Source: Roseiarcus sp963836695
Lineage (GTDB): Bacteria; Pseudomonadota; Alphaproteobacteria; Rhizobiales; Beijerinckiaceae
DNA length: 64,000 nt
Assembly (NCBI GenBank): GCA_963836695.1
Contig: CAWIKX010000040.1
Coordinates: 440,911-504,910, forward strand
Reading direction: 5' to 3'
The notes beneath the pieces were generated by a model. It did no database searches, was not told where the DNA came from, and saw only the letters and a list, made by a program, of their open reading frames with translations. Made by a program: the position numbers and the translations under genes. Positions 9,237 through 16,962 of the stretch are shown here, piece after piece; position 1 is the first letter of the stretch, and every line of letters begins with the position of its first letter.

Positions 9237-9968
9237 ATGAGCCGGATTTTTCTCGCCGGCGCGGCCGCGGTCGTAGGCGGCCGCCTCACGTCCCTCCTCC
9301 TTGCCCGCGGCCATTCGGTCTGGGGCGCGACGCGTTCGCCGCACAAAAGTAACGTTCTGCGTGAACTCGGCGCACGCCCGGTCGTGGTTGACATCTTCGA
9401 CACCGAGGCGCTGGCGGCCGCGGTCCTCGAAGCGGAGCCGGAGATCGTCATTCACCAGCTGACCGATCTGCCCGTGCTTCACGATCCGGCGGTGAGATCT
9501 GCAGCCTTGCCCGTAATGCGCGAATCCGGGACGAAGGAACTCGCAACCTCGTCGCCACGGGGCGGAAGGCTGGCGCGTGCCGACTGATCGCGCAGAGCAT
9601 CGCATGGGCTTACGCGCCTGGGCCTCGGCCTTACGGCGAAAACCATCTGCTGGACTTGAATGCGGATGGCGACCGGGCGGTGAGCGTGCGGAGCGTCGAA
9701 TCGCTTGAGCGCCAAGTTCTCGAAGCAATCTCCAGCCGAAGGGCTAGTGCTCCGATATGGCAGGCTGTGCGGGCCCGACGTTGGAACGGACACGGCGCCG
9801 AGCCCGCCTTCGCTGCATGTCGACGCGGCCGCTTACGCCTGCTTGCTCGCCATCGATCATGGGGGGCCGGGGACATTCAACATCGCCGATCCAAGCGACG
9901 AGGTCTCGACTAATAAGGCGACGGCGGCGCTTGGCTGGCGTGCCGACTTCAAACTCACGGCAACCTAA
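9237..9968 (+). pseudogene. NAD-dependent epimerase/dehydratase, at least two frameshifts
   Basis: The first frame begins MSRIFLAGAAAVVGGRLTSL, an SDR nucleotide-binding start, and runs to IVIHQLTDLPVLHDP. Near 9490-9506 the homologous text moves to another frame (ARNARIRDEGTRNLVATG, then RLIAQSIAWAYAPGPRPYGE, VSVRSVESLERQVLEA), and near 9730 back again (EGLVLRYGRLCGPDVGTD, HVDAAAYACLLAIDHGGPGTFNIAD, ATAALGWRADF) to the stop at 9968. Together they make a recognisable atypical extended SDR of the sugar-epimerase type, shortened by roughly 20-30 residues around the first break. No intact product can be made. Confidence 0.8.
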
Positions 9969-10030
9969 GCGCCGCCACTACGAACGTGGCGATAATTTTT
10001 CGCCTCGCTGTCGAAACGCCGCAAGATCGA

Positions 10031-10057
10031 GCGTCTTTGCATTGAGCGCGGCGATTG
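10031..10057 (+). repeat. Direct repeat copy 1 in leader of first DGPF gene
   Basis: Twenty-seven bases beginning GCGTCTTTGCATTGAGCG lie 33 bases upstream of the first DGPF gene. The same 27 bases stand at 10509-10535 before the second, so the tandem duplication included part of the leader. Confidence 0.85.
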
Positions 10058-10089
10058 GGGCTCGCGCGTCTAAGTTAGGGAGCAGAACG

Positions 10090-10437
10090 ATGCAGTACCT
10101 GTTGCTGATTCACTCGGACGAAAAGGCGATGCAGACAGCGACGCAAGAAGAAACCGGTTCGATCCTCGCGGCTTACGGCGCTTACATGAAAGCGATGGCG
10201 GACGCTGGCGTCAGCAAAGGCGGCATGCGCCTACGCCCGACTTCGACCGCGACCACTGTGCGTACGCAGAACGGCAAGACTCAGGTGCTGAACGGCCCCT
10301 ATGCCGAAGTCAAGGAGCAACTCGGCGGCTATTTTCTCATTGACGCCCCCGACGTCGACGCCGCGATATCCTGGGCGGCGCGCTGCCCAGGCGCCCAGTA
10401 CGGCGCGATCGAAGTTCGGCCGGTCTGGGAGATGTGA
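10090..10437 (+). CDS. YCII/DGPF domain protein, copy 1
   Basis: A 115-residue protein of the YCII-related DGPF family: MQYLLLIHSDEKAM at the N-terminus, then the family motif as LNGPYAEVKEQLGGYFLIDA (canonical DGPFAETKE is here NGPYAEVKE) and the ending GAIEVRPVWEM. DGPF proteins are small cytoplasmic proteins of unproven function that are regularly encoded beside ECF42-type sigma factors, as here (11186-12514). It is about 80 percent identical by eye to the next gene and clearly a tandem duplicate. GGGAGCAGAACG precedes the ATG. Confidence 0.92.
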   Translation: MQYLLLIHSDEKAMQTATQEETGSILAAYGAYMKAMADAGVSKGGMRLRPTSTATTVRTQNGKTQVLNGPYAEVKEQLGGYFLIDAPDVDAAISWAARCPGAQYGAIEVRPVWEM

Positions 10438-10508
10438 CCGGGCTCGACACTGACAAGAATGGTCCGGTGGATTTTTTTAATGCGGCCGTCAAGCCGTAGC
10501 CGGACCGG

Positions 10509-10535
10509 GCGTCTTTGCATTGAGCGCGGCGATTG
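10509..10535 (+). repeat. Direct repeat copy 2 in leader of second DGPF gene
   Basis: Second copy of the 27-base leader repeat described at 10031-10057, identical along its length and 28 bases upstream of the second DGPF start. Its retention suggests a recent duplication or a kept regulatory or translation signal. Confidence 0.85.
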
Positions 10536-10563
10536 AGCCGCGCATCCAACGAGGAGCAGCACC

Positions 10564-10911
10564 ATGCAATATTTGTTGATGATTCATGGCGACGAAAAAG
10601 CGATGCAAGCGGCCTCGCAAGATCAGACCGCTGCGATGATTGCAGCCTACGGGGCCTACACCAAGGCGATCTCCGACGCGGGCGTGATGATCGCCAGCCA
10701 GCGTCTGCGTCCGACTTCGACGGCGACGACAGTGCGAGTCCAAAATGGCAAGACCCAGGTGCTGAACGGCCCCTATGCCGAGGTCAAGGAGCAATTGGGC
10801 GGCTTCTATCTTATCGACGCGCCCGATCTCGACGCGGCAATCTCCTGGGCCGCCCGCTGCCCCGCCGCTCAACACGGCGCCATCGAAGTGCGGCCGATCT
10901 GGGAAATGTAA
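10564..10911 (+). CDS. YCII/DGPF domain protein, copy 2
   Basis: A 115-residue paralogue of the preceding gene, starting MQYLLMIHGDEKAMQAASQD and containing LNGPYAEVKEQLGGFYLIDA and GAIEVRPIWEM. The strong GAGGAGCAGCACC leader gives the start. Differences from copy 1 are scattered and conservative, with the segment around VMIASQRLRPTSTATTVR most alike. It lies 275 bases upstream of the ECF sigma gene and forms with it and copy 1 a DGPF-DGPF-sigma unit. Biochemical function is unknown; regulation by, or interaction with, the sigma factor is inferred from the conserved pairing. Confidence 0.92.
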   Translation: MQYLLMIHGDEKAMQAASQDQTAAMIAAYGAYTKAISDAGVMIASQRLRPTSTATTVRVQNGKTQVLNGPYAEVKEQLGGFYLIDAPDLDAAISWAARCPAAQHGAIEVRPIWEM

Positions 10912-10938
10912 CGCGAACGGGCGACGCGGACAGAAACC

Positions 10939-11148
10939 ATGAAGTGCGCAATCGAACGGCAAGCGGCGTTTTACCGCGGTTATGCAACCAGCGACCGTGA
11001 TCTGGCGCCGCTCACGATCTTGCTGGCGACAGTCGTCGCTTCCTGGTTTCTCGTCTATGTCATCGGCTGCGTCGCGCCAGTGGCGAAGCCGAACGCTGAG
11101 GTTGCGGCGCAATGGTCCTCTCTCGCGGCGCGGCGCCTGGCGCCTTGA
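10939..11148 (+). CDS. Possible small membrane protein
   Basis: A 69-codon open frame between the second DGPF gene and the sigma factor, with one clear hydrophobic helix (LTILLATVVASWFLVYVIGC, about residues 25-44). Codon third positions are GC-rich as in real genes nearby, but the ribosome-binding site is weak and I know no family for it. It could be a small inner-membrane partner of the sigma factor or a chance frame; ECF42 members usually lack a membrane anti-sigma factor. Confidence 0.3.
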   Translation: MKCAIERQAAFYRGYATSDRDLAPLTILLATVVASWFLVYVIGCVAPVAKPNAEVAAQWSSLAARRLAP

Positions 11149-11185
11149 CGCCGAGACGGGCGCAGCCGAACTTCGGCGGCGCCTG

Positions 11186-12514
11186 ATGTCGTCCGATGCA
11201 ATCGAAATGACGCAACCAAAGACAAAACTGCCCGCACCGCCTCGTCCCCTCCCGCAGGGCTCCCCGCCAGCGGCGCGCCATGTCGGTGAGGCTCGCGCAA
11301 TCGCGGCGCATGTGGCGCGGGAGAGCTATGGCAAGCTGGTGGCGTATCTCGCGGCGACGTCGCGCAACGTGCCGGCAGCGGAGGACGCGCTCGCGGACGC
11401 CTTCGCCTCGGCGCTGGCTGTCTGGCCGACCCAGGGAGTGCCCCTGAACCCGGAAGGCTGGCTGGCGACCGCGGCGCGGCGCCGTCTCATCGACGCCGCA
11501 CGCAGGCGGCGCAGCGCCGAGGCTTCGTCAGAAACGCTCGAGCTGATCGACGCCGAGTTGAGGGAGGCGGCCGACGCAGATGAGGGCATCCCCGACCGAC
11601 GCCTCGCGCTCATGTTTGCTTGCGCCCATCCTGCGATCGAGGAGTCGGTTCGCGCGCCGTTGATGCTGCAAACAATCCTCGGCCTTGACGCCGCGGCGAT
11701 CGCCTCAGCCTTTCTGGTTTCTCCCGCCGCGATGGGGCAGCGCCTCTCGCGCGCAAAGGCGAAAATCCGTCTTGCCGGCGTGCCGTTCAAGATTCCCGAG
11801 CGGGAGGATCTTCCCGAGCGGCTCGGCGTTGCGCTGGAGGCGATTTATGCCGCTTTCTCGCATGGTTGGGCGGAAGCCTTCTCCGACGATCCGCGCGGGC
11901 GCAACCTCGCGGAGGAGGCGATCTGGCTCGGCCGCGTTGTCGTCTCCCTCATCCCGGACGAGCCCGAGGCGATAGGGCTCTTGGCGCTGATGCTCTACGC
12001 TCATGCGCGACGCGACGCGCGACGCGACGCCCTGGGCCGATATGTTCCGCTAAGCGAACAAGCGGTTGAGCGCTGGGACCAGAAGGCGATCGAGGAGGCT
12101 GAGCGGTTATTGCACGCGGCGAGCGTCTTGGGGACGCCGGGGCGCTTCCAGCTCGAGGCCGCGGTTCAGTCGGCCCATGCCGCACGGCGGCTGACTGGTG
12201 CGACGGACTGGGAGGCGATCGCCTCCCTCTACAACGTCCTCTTCGCGCTGACCGGTTCTCCCGTCGTCGCCGTCAATCGCGCAGTCGCAGTCGCCCATGC
12301 GCATGGGCCCGCGGCGGGATTGCAATTGCTGGACGAGGTGGCGGCCAAGGACGGACTCGCCGGGTTCGAACCCTATTGGGTGGCGCGAGCCGATCTTTGC
12401 GCCAAATTGGGCGAGGTCGAGGCGGCGCGCAACGCCTATGGCCTGGCGATCGGCCTGCAGACCGATCCAGCGGCGCGCGCGTTTCTCATAGAGCGACTGG
12501 CGGCTCTGGCCTGA
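11186..12514 (+). CDS. ECF sigma factor of the ECF42 type (with C-terminal extension)
   Basis: A 442-residue protein. The sigma2 region (AYLAATSRNVPAAEDALADAFASALAVWPT, then NPEGWLATAARRRLIDAARRR) lies at about residues 55-120, sigma4 (LMLQTILGLDAAAIASAFLVSPAAMGQRLSRAKAKI) at about 165-205, followed by a 230-residue helical extension with TPR-like character (NAYGLAIGLQTDP). This long C-terminus and adjacency to DGPF genes are the hallmarks of ECF42, which controls its neighbouring DGPF genes in the studied cases. The start is taken as ATG 11186; ATG 11207 is possible. Confidence 0.9.
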   Translation: MSSDAIEMTQPKTKLPAPPRPLPQGSPPAARHVGEARAIAAHVARESYGKLVAYLAATSRNVPAAEDALADAFASALAVWPTQGVPLNPEGWLATAARRRLIDAARRRRSAEASSETLELIDAELREAADADEGIPDRRLALMFACAHPAIEESVRAPLMLQTILGLDAAAIASAFLVSPAAMGQRLSRAKAKIRLAGVPFKIPEREDLPERLGVALEAIYAAFSHGWAEAFSDDPRGRNLAEEAIWLGRVVVSLIPDEPEAIGLLALMLYAHARRDARRDALGRYVPLSEQAVERWDQKAIEEAERLLHAASVLGTPGRFQLEAAVQSAHAARRLTGATDWEAIASLYNVLFALTGSPVVAVNRAVAVAHAHGPAAGLQLLDEVAAKDGLAGFEPYWVARADLCAKLGEVEAARNAYGLAIGLQTDPAARAFLIERLAALA

Positions 12515-12643
12515 CCAGTAAGAAGAGTCGCTCGGACGAAATAGGCGCTCACTATGTTTCAGACGTTTTTGGAATCCACCTGGCGATAACTTCAACCAAA
12601 TCATTGAACGTCAACTCGGACACCTGAAGCCGCATGTCGCCTG

Positions 12644-13162
12644 CTATCGCTGGCAGATCCCCTCTGAATTTTTCAAACTCGGCGGCGATCGCGTACCCAC
12701 CGGGGACTTCGGGTCCCTGACTTCATTTCGTAACCAGGCGGCAAGCTCCCGGATGAGTTGATCGACCTGGCCCTTATGCTCATGGACGTCTTGGCCCGCA
12801 ATATCGGAAATATAAGACTGATAGCGGTAAGGGTCCCTGTCAAAGATTAGCGTCTTCTTGCGACCGAACGATCGCCCGCCAAACCGCTTAGCCCCGAGAA
12901 CGAGTCCGAGTTCAAAAGGCATATTGAAGCGTGGCAACCCCGAATCTGCATCGAGTTCCGTCCTGGATATGTCGTGGACACTATAAGGACACTCGCGAAT
13001 TATCCTGCAGATCTTGTCCAGGCGAACTTCCCCGCTGTCGTCGGATTCCCGTGCGCAGCGGGGCGTGAAGCCGGAGCGCACGACGGTAAAGACGATGGCT
13101 TGAAAATGGGCTTGATAGTCGGCGCTGAACGGACAGTTTATGAAAACGTCTCGTCCGCTCAT
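12644..13162 (-). CDS. Uncharacterised Rossmann-like, possibly TIR-like, protein
   Basis: A 172-residue protein opening MSGRDVFINCPFSADYQAHF, followed by TVVRSGFTPRCARE, EVRLDKICRIIRECPYSVHDISRTELD, LPRFNMPFELGLVLGAKRFGG and YISDIAGQDVHEH. The alternating strand-helix layout, the early FINCPF strand and the conserved FELGLVLGA helix recall the TIR/nucleoside-deoxyribosyltransferase fold, but that is an inference from pattern alone. I know the family only as widespread and unnamed. Its ATG overlaps the stop of the upstream gene (ATGA at 13159-13162), so the two are translationally coupled. Confidence 0.6.
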   Translation of the reverse strand: MSGRDVFINCPFSADYQAHFQAIVFTVVRSGFTPRCARESDDSGEVRLDKICRIIRECPYSVHDISRTELDADSGLPRFNMPFELGLVLGAKRFGGRSFGRKKTLIFDRDPYRYQSYISDIAGQDVHEHKGQVDQLIRELAAWLRNEVRDPKSPVGTRSPPSLKNSEGICQR

Positions 13163-13389
13163 CCTGAAGAACGGGCCGCGCGGACTCTGGAGATTGCCGC
13201 CTCAAGCTCCGGCACAGTGAAATGTGTCGCCTTGCCCTTCGGTTTCAGAATCTGCACACCATCGAAAGTCGTTCCAAGCACCTTCGAGTGCTTACGACTC
13301 GCCGCTTTCGAGGTCTTGCTGGTCCCAACTTTTGAAGCCTTTTTGGCAGGCGCGACCTTCAAAGCGAGGGGTTTGGACGACTTTCTCAT
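13159..13389 (-). CDS. Small Lys/Ser-rich protein coupled to the TIR-like gene
   Basis: A 76-residue basic protein. The first 35 residues are Lys, Ala, Ser and Thr (KPLALKVAPAKKASKVGTSK), probably disordered; the C-terminal half, LGTTFDGVQILKPKGKATHF followed by TVPELEAAISRVRAARSSG, looks folded and ends in a helix. It overlaps the next gene by four bases. The basic tail could bind nucleic acid, but nothing in it identifies a function. As first gene of a coupled pair it may be the partner, inhibitor or sensor of the TIR-like protein. Confidence 0.55.
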   Translation of the reverse strand: MRKSSKPLALKVAPAKKASKVGTSKTSKAASRKHSKVLGTTFDGVQILKPKGKATHFTVPELEAAISRVRAARSSG

Positions 13390-13437
13390 AGAAAAATTAT
13401 GCGCGAAGATTCCGGCGAAGACAAGGATATTGTCTCT

Positions 13438-13986
13438 TCAAGCCACAAGCCGCCAGAGGCCAGGATAGAACCGAACGAAACCGTTCGGGGCGATCTCCAG
13501 CAAAGCCCGATATGGAACGGTCGGCGCCTCATACCAATAGGAAGCCTCGCCGCGTCGTTCGTAACTCTGCGGCAGTTCGACCAGCGAGGCGCTGTCCAAG
13601 TCAAACCAAACGACCGGGACCTTTGCGCGCTGCCCCGGCTCCAGCGCGATGCGCGAAAGTTGCAGCACGTTGGTCGCCGGTGTGAAGCCGTAGTCAAGGT
13701 CGACCAAATGCTCGAGGCCTGCAACCACAAGGCCATTGAGACGCCAGCCCGCATCGTCGCGTAGGATCTCGTGCGTAATCGCTTTGTCGCCAAGGAAACC
13801 GCTTACGATTCCTCGCTTGGTCTTCCACGAAGCGTCGACCTCCACCTGATAGGCGACCGCCGCCGATCCGCCCTCATGATCGAATGCAGCCGCGCCCCGA
13901 AGGAGCCAATCGCCGTCGTTCGGCTCGAGCAACGCAGCGTCTCGGCCGGGTCGATCGAGCCGTGTCCACGCCGCGTTTTCGTTCAA
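13438..13986 (-). CDS. Putative glycolipid-binding protein (DUF1089 family)
   Basis: About 182 residues matching the putative glycolipid-binding family: WTRLDRPGRDAALLEPNDGD, AVAYQVEVDASWKTKRGIVS, DLDYGFTPATNVLQLSRIAL and a C-terminal FVRFYPGLWRLVA. The family name rests on structure prediction in other bacteria and the function is not proven. The start is read as TTG at 13986, which overlaps the upstream epimerase stop as TTGA and has GAGGGG five bases before it; a GTG at 14025 would add 13 residues but overlaps the upstream gene further. It forms an operon with the epimerase. Confidence 0.75.
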   Translation of the reverse strand: MNENAAWTRLDRPGRDAALLEPNDGDWLLRGAAAFDHEGGSAAVAYQVEVDASWKTKRGIVSGFLGDKAITHEILRDDAGWRLNGLVVAGLEHLVDLDYGFTPATNVLQLSRIALEPGQRAKVPVVWFDLDSASLVELPQSYERRGEASYWYEAPTVPYRALLEIAPNGFVRFYPGLWRLVA

Positions 13987-14978
13987 CTCCGCCCCTCGGC
14001 CACGGGATAGGGCGCGCCCTCGCACCGCTCAGGATGATAGCCTTTCACGCCGATCTCGCTGGCGAGCGCACCGCGAATGTCGCCGGTCGCGCGCACTCGT
14101 TGGACAATCGCGATGAAATCCCACTTCGGCTGCCAACCAAGGTCGCGGCGCGCGAGCGCATTGTCGTAGACCCGGTCGATGCTCGGGAACATGCGCCAGC
14201 CGCGCCTTGAATACTCCTCTTCCCATCCCGGCGCGCGCAGGCTCACAACCGCTGGCGCATCGAGACGCAGCCGGGCGCAATCGGCAGGCAGGAACGGCGT
14301 CGTCGCGCTGATGATGTATTTGCCGAAGCCAATCGTGGGCGCCCGCTCGATCGCAAGAAGATGCGCGTCGACCACGTCCTCGATCGCGACGCGGCGGAAC
14401 AGATATTCGTTGGCCTTCGCGTTGTCGTCGGCATAGGCCTCTCGCGCCGCCGGATCGTCGTCCTCCTCCGGAAAAAACCGCGAAGTCCTGAGCACGATCG
14501 TCGCCAAGCCCTCGTTGCGATGAAACAATTGGCAGAGATCCTCGGCAGCAGTCTTGGTGACGCCGTAGATATTCTTTGGGACCGGCGCGACACGCTCGTC
14601 GATCCAAGCCGCCGGCTGGTCGGGCGCGGGGGTCAGCGCGTCGCCAAAGGCGCTTGTCGTCGAGGTCATGACGAAGCCGCGGACACGAGCGCGCGCCGCC
14701 TCCTCGAGCAGGATCAGTATGCCACGAACATTCGTCTCGACGAACGCCTCGCGCGCATGGGTCGCGACATGGGGCTTGTGCAGGGTCGCGACGTGCAACA
14801 CCTGATCAACGCCTTGCATGCTGCGCGCGACCGATGCGCGGTCGGCGATCGACGCGACTCTGTCGGTGAACGGCCCAGGGATGACGTCGAGACCGACCGC
14901 TTCGCGGCCGTGCGCACGCAAGGTGCGCATCAACGCTTCACCCAAATGCCCGGAACTGCCTGTGACGAGCACGGCCAT
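13983..14978 (-). CDS. NAD-dependent epimerase/dehydratase (extended SDR)
   Basis: A 331-residue extended SDR with the nucleotide-binding motif LVTGSSGHLGEALM at the N-terminus, VRGFVMTSTTSAFG as the Ser/Thr strand, and the catalytic YGVTK. The C-terminal half has a typical substrate domain ending with DLGWQPKWDFIAIVQRVR. Such enzymes act on nucleotide sugars or related carbonyl compounds in the cytoplasm; the substrate is not evident. It is translationally coupled to the glycolipid-binding-type gene, which might hint at envelope lipid or sugar chemistry, but no other glycan gene adjoins. Confidence 0.88.
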   Translation of the reverse strand: MAVLVTGSSGHLGEALMRTLRAHGREAVGLDVIPGPFTDRVASIADRASVARSMQGVDQVLHVATLHKPHVATHAREAFVETNVRGILILLEEAARARVRGFVMTSTTSAFGDALTPAPDQPAAWIDERVAPVPKNIYGVTKTAAEDLCQLFHRNEGLATIVLRTSRFFPEEDDDPAAREAYADDNAKANEYLFRRVAIEDVVDAHLLAIERAPTIGFGKYIISATTPFLPADCARLRLDAPAVVSLRAPGWEEEYSRRGWRMFPSIDRVYDNALARRDLGWQPKWDFIAIVQRVRATGDIRGALASEIGVKGYHPERCEGAPYPVAEGRS

Positions 14979-15113
14979 GCTTGCGCCTCACTTTGCATTG
15001 CGCTGCGCCTTTTAGGCGGCCAGCGCAGGGTCATCAACCGGGAGCGCCGCCAGACGCTCGCAGTCCGGCGGCCAATTGGGTATTGGATCTCTTAAGCCGA
15101 CGCTGGAGGACAG

Positions 15114-15761
15114 ATGATCAAAGTTTGGGGACGGAAAACCTCGTCCAACGTTCAGGTTGTGATGTGGAGCATCGCCGAACTGGGACTCGCCCACGAGCGC
15201 TACGATTTCGGTCATCGATACGGTGGCGTGGACACCCCAGAATTTCTGGCGATGAACCCCAATGGAACCGTCCCTGTCGTTCGCGATGACAACGGAGAGC
15301 CTCTATGGGAATCGAGCGCAATTTTGCGCTATCTCGCCAACCGTTATGGGCGCCCGCCGTACTGGCCGGAGGACATTGATAGTCGCACCCACATCGATAA
15401 ATGGGCTGAATGGTCGAAGATCAATTTTGCTCTCAACTTCCTCGGGCCGATTTTCTCGCAAATCGTCCGGACGCCTGCAGCTAAGCGAGACCCGAATGCA
15501 CTCAAGGACGCGGTCAAAGTCCTGGACCGCTATCTCGACATTGCCGAAAGACAGCTCGCGAATGGCGCCTTTCTCTGCGGCGATGATCTCACGCTGGCCG
15601 ATATTCAATTCGGCCATCTGCTCTACCGCTACTTCGATCTCCCGATTGAGCGGCCAGAGCGCGACCGCCTCCGCGCCTATTATGAGAGGCTTGTCGCGCG
15701 CCCGGCCTACCGCGAGCATGTGATGATTCCCTATAGCGAACTCCGCGTCAGCGGGGCCTGA
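15114..15761 (+). CDS. Glutathione S-transferase family protein
   Basis: A 215-residue GST. The thioredoxin-like N-terminal domain shows MIKVWGRKTSSNVQVVMWSI with a Ser pair at the active-site position, NPNGTVPVVRDD (the cis-Pro loop that binds glutathione) and LWESSAILRYLANRYG. The all-helical C-terminal domain follows, including the FLCGDDLTLADIQFGHLLYR N-capping motif. It probably conjugates or reduces small electrophiles with glutathione in the cytoplasm. GGAGG lies just before the ATG. It converges with the downstream sugar-binding gene across a strong hairpin. Confidence 0.92.
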   Translation: MIKVWGRKTSSNVQVVMWSIAELGLAHERYDFGHRYGGVDTPEFLAMNPNGTVPVVRDDNGEPLWESSAILRYLANRYGRPPYWPEDIDSRTHIDKWAEWSKINFALNFLGPIFSQIVRTPAAKRDPNALKDAVKVLDRYLDIAERQLANGAFLCGDDLTLADIQFGHLLYRYFDLPIERPERDRLRAYYERLVARPAYREHVMIPYSELRVSGA

Positions 15762-15790
15762 CCGGGCCTTCCGACCGTCTCCCGTCAGGA

Positions 15791-15815
15791 CGCCGGCGGA
15801 GAAGCTCCGCCGGCG
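15791..15815. terminator. Hairpin between convergent genes
   Basis: An 11-base perfect stem (CGCCGGCGGAG pairing with CTCCGCCGGCG) around a three-base AAG loop, lying between the stops of the GST gene and the sugar-binding protein gene. There is no long T tract on either side, so it may act as a weak bidirectional terminator or an mRNA 3'-end protector. Confidence 0.6.
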
Positions 15816-15823
15816 ATGCGACT

Positions 15824-16933
15824 TTACTTGACGCCCCAGATCTTCTTGTACTGGTCGCGATAGCTATTATCCGGATCGAATACGTTCTTCGGACCGCCGT
15901 CATAAGCGATATTCGCCGCGGTGACGAGATGGACGCCCGGCACGAAGCCTGACCATTTCTCGTGACTGAACGCTCGGTTGAGTTCATCGGCAAGCTGCCA
16001 ACCCTGCATGTTGAGCGGCTCGGGCACGGTCGCCGTCTGATAGTCCTTGTCGCGGATACGCTGGTAGGCCGATTCCGAACCGTCGCCTGCCGAAATGTTC
16101 TGCGGGTCTCCATCGCCCTTCAATCCTGCGACCTGAAGCGAGGGGCCCATCGAATCATAGTAGAGGTCGTTGATCGCCAGCGAATGGGTCCACTTCGGCC
16201 CGAATTGCTGGAGAAGGGTCGTCGTGAGCTGAGGGACGCGGTTCGCCGTATCGGCGAGCGGCGTATCCTCGAAGGCCAGCACTTTGCAGCCCTCGCACTT
16301 CTTGATCCACAATTCCATGGCGCGACCCTTGGCGATGGCGATGGCGTAAGCCGAATCGGCAAAGACCACGACTCCCGCCTTGCCGTTCGAGTCTGCGATC
16401 GCCTTCATCGCCGCGACCTTCGCCACCTCCATCGCGTCGGTCGTGACATTGGCGAATACCGGCGCGCCATCCATCGGGCCGGGCTTCGGTCCGGCATGCC
16501 AACCGACGATCACAATTCCCTGCTTCGCTGCGTCGTCGAGGCCCGCCTTCTGTTGGACGGCGTCGCTGCCGCCGACCACGATTGCGTCCGGCTTAAGCGC
16601 AATCGCCTGGCTCAACCCCGAAGCCTGCCCCGAAACCGTGCCCTGGCCGTCGATCTCACGATAGGTCCATCCGAGGATGTCGGCTGCCTCCTTGAGGCCA
16701 TGCGCGACGCCCAGAATGCCCCCGTTGCGCATGTCGCCGGCGACGTAGACGACCGTCTTCTTCGCAACCGCCTTGGGACCGCTCGTGGGTCCCTCCCATT
16801 TGTCCGCGCGCGCCGTCGCTTTCTCCACCACGGCCTTCGCGTCGTCGACAAGCGCATCGGCCCTCGCCGAACTCGCGACGGCGGCCAGGGCCAACACGCC
16901 AGCCGCCCCCATCAAAATCACTCTACCTTTCAT
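15824..16933 (-). CDS. Sugar ABC transporter substrate-binding protein (ribose type)
   Basis: A 369-residue periplasmic binding protein. The signal peptide is MKGRVILMGAAGVLALAAV through SARADA. The mature protein carries the two-lobed periplasmic binding fold of the ribose/galactose class (KKTVVYVAGDMRNGGILGVA, ALKPDAIVVGGSDAVQQKAG, GSESAYQRIRDKDYQTATV). It captures a sugar or polyol for the permease and ATPase encoded upstream. The ATG at 16933 follows GGGAGGA; the frame is open much further upstream but without a signal peptide. The ligand cannot be read. Confidence 0.9.
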   Translation of the reverse strand: MKGRVILMGAAGVLALAAVASSARADALVDDAKAVVEKATARADKWEGPTSGPKAVAKKTVVYVAGDMRNGGILGVAHGLKEAADILGWTYREIDGQGTVSGQASGLSQAIALKPDAIVVGGSDAVQQKAGLDDAAKQGIVIVGWHAGPKPGPMDGAPVFANVTTDAMEVAKVAAMKAIADSNGKAGVVVFADSAYAIAIAKGRAMELWIKKCEGCKVLAFEDTPLADTANRVPQLTTTLLQQFGPKWTHSLAINDLYYDSMGPSLQVAGLKGDGDPQNISAGDGSESAYQRIRDKDYQTATVPEPLNMQGWQLADELNRAFSHEKWSGFVPGVHLVTAANIAYDGGPKNVFDPDNSYRDQYKKIWGVK

Positions 16934-16962
16934 GGATCGTCCTCCCGGTTGCGGTGGCCGCC

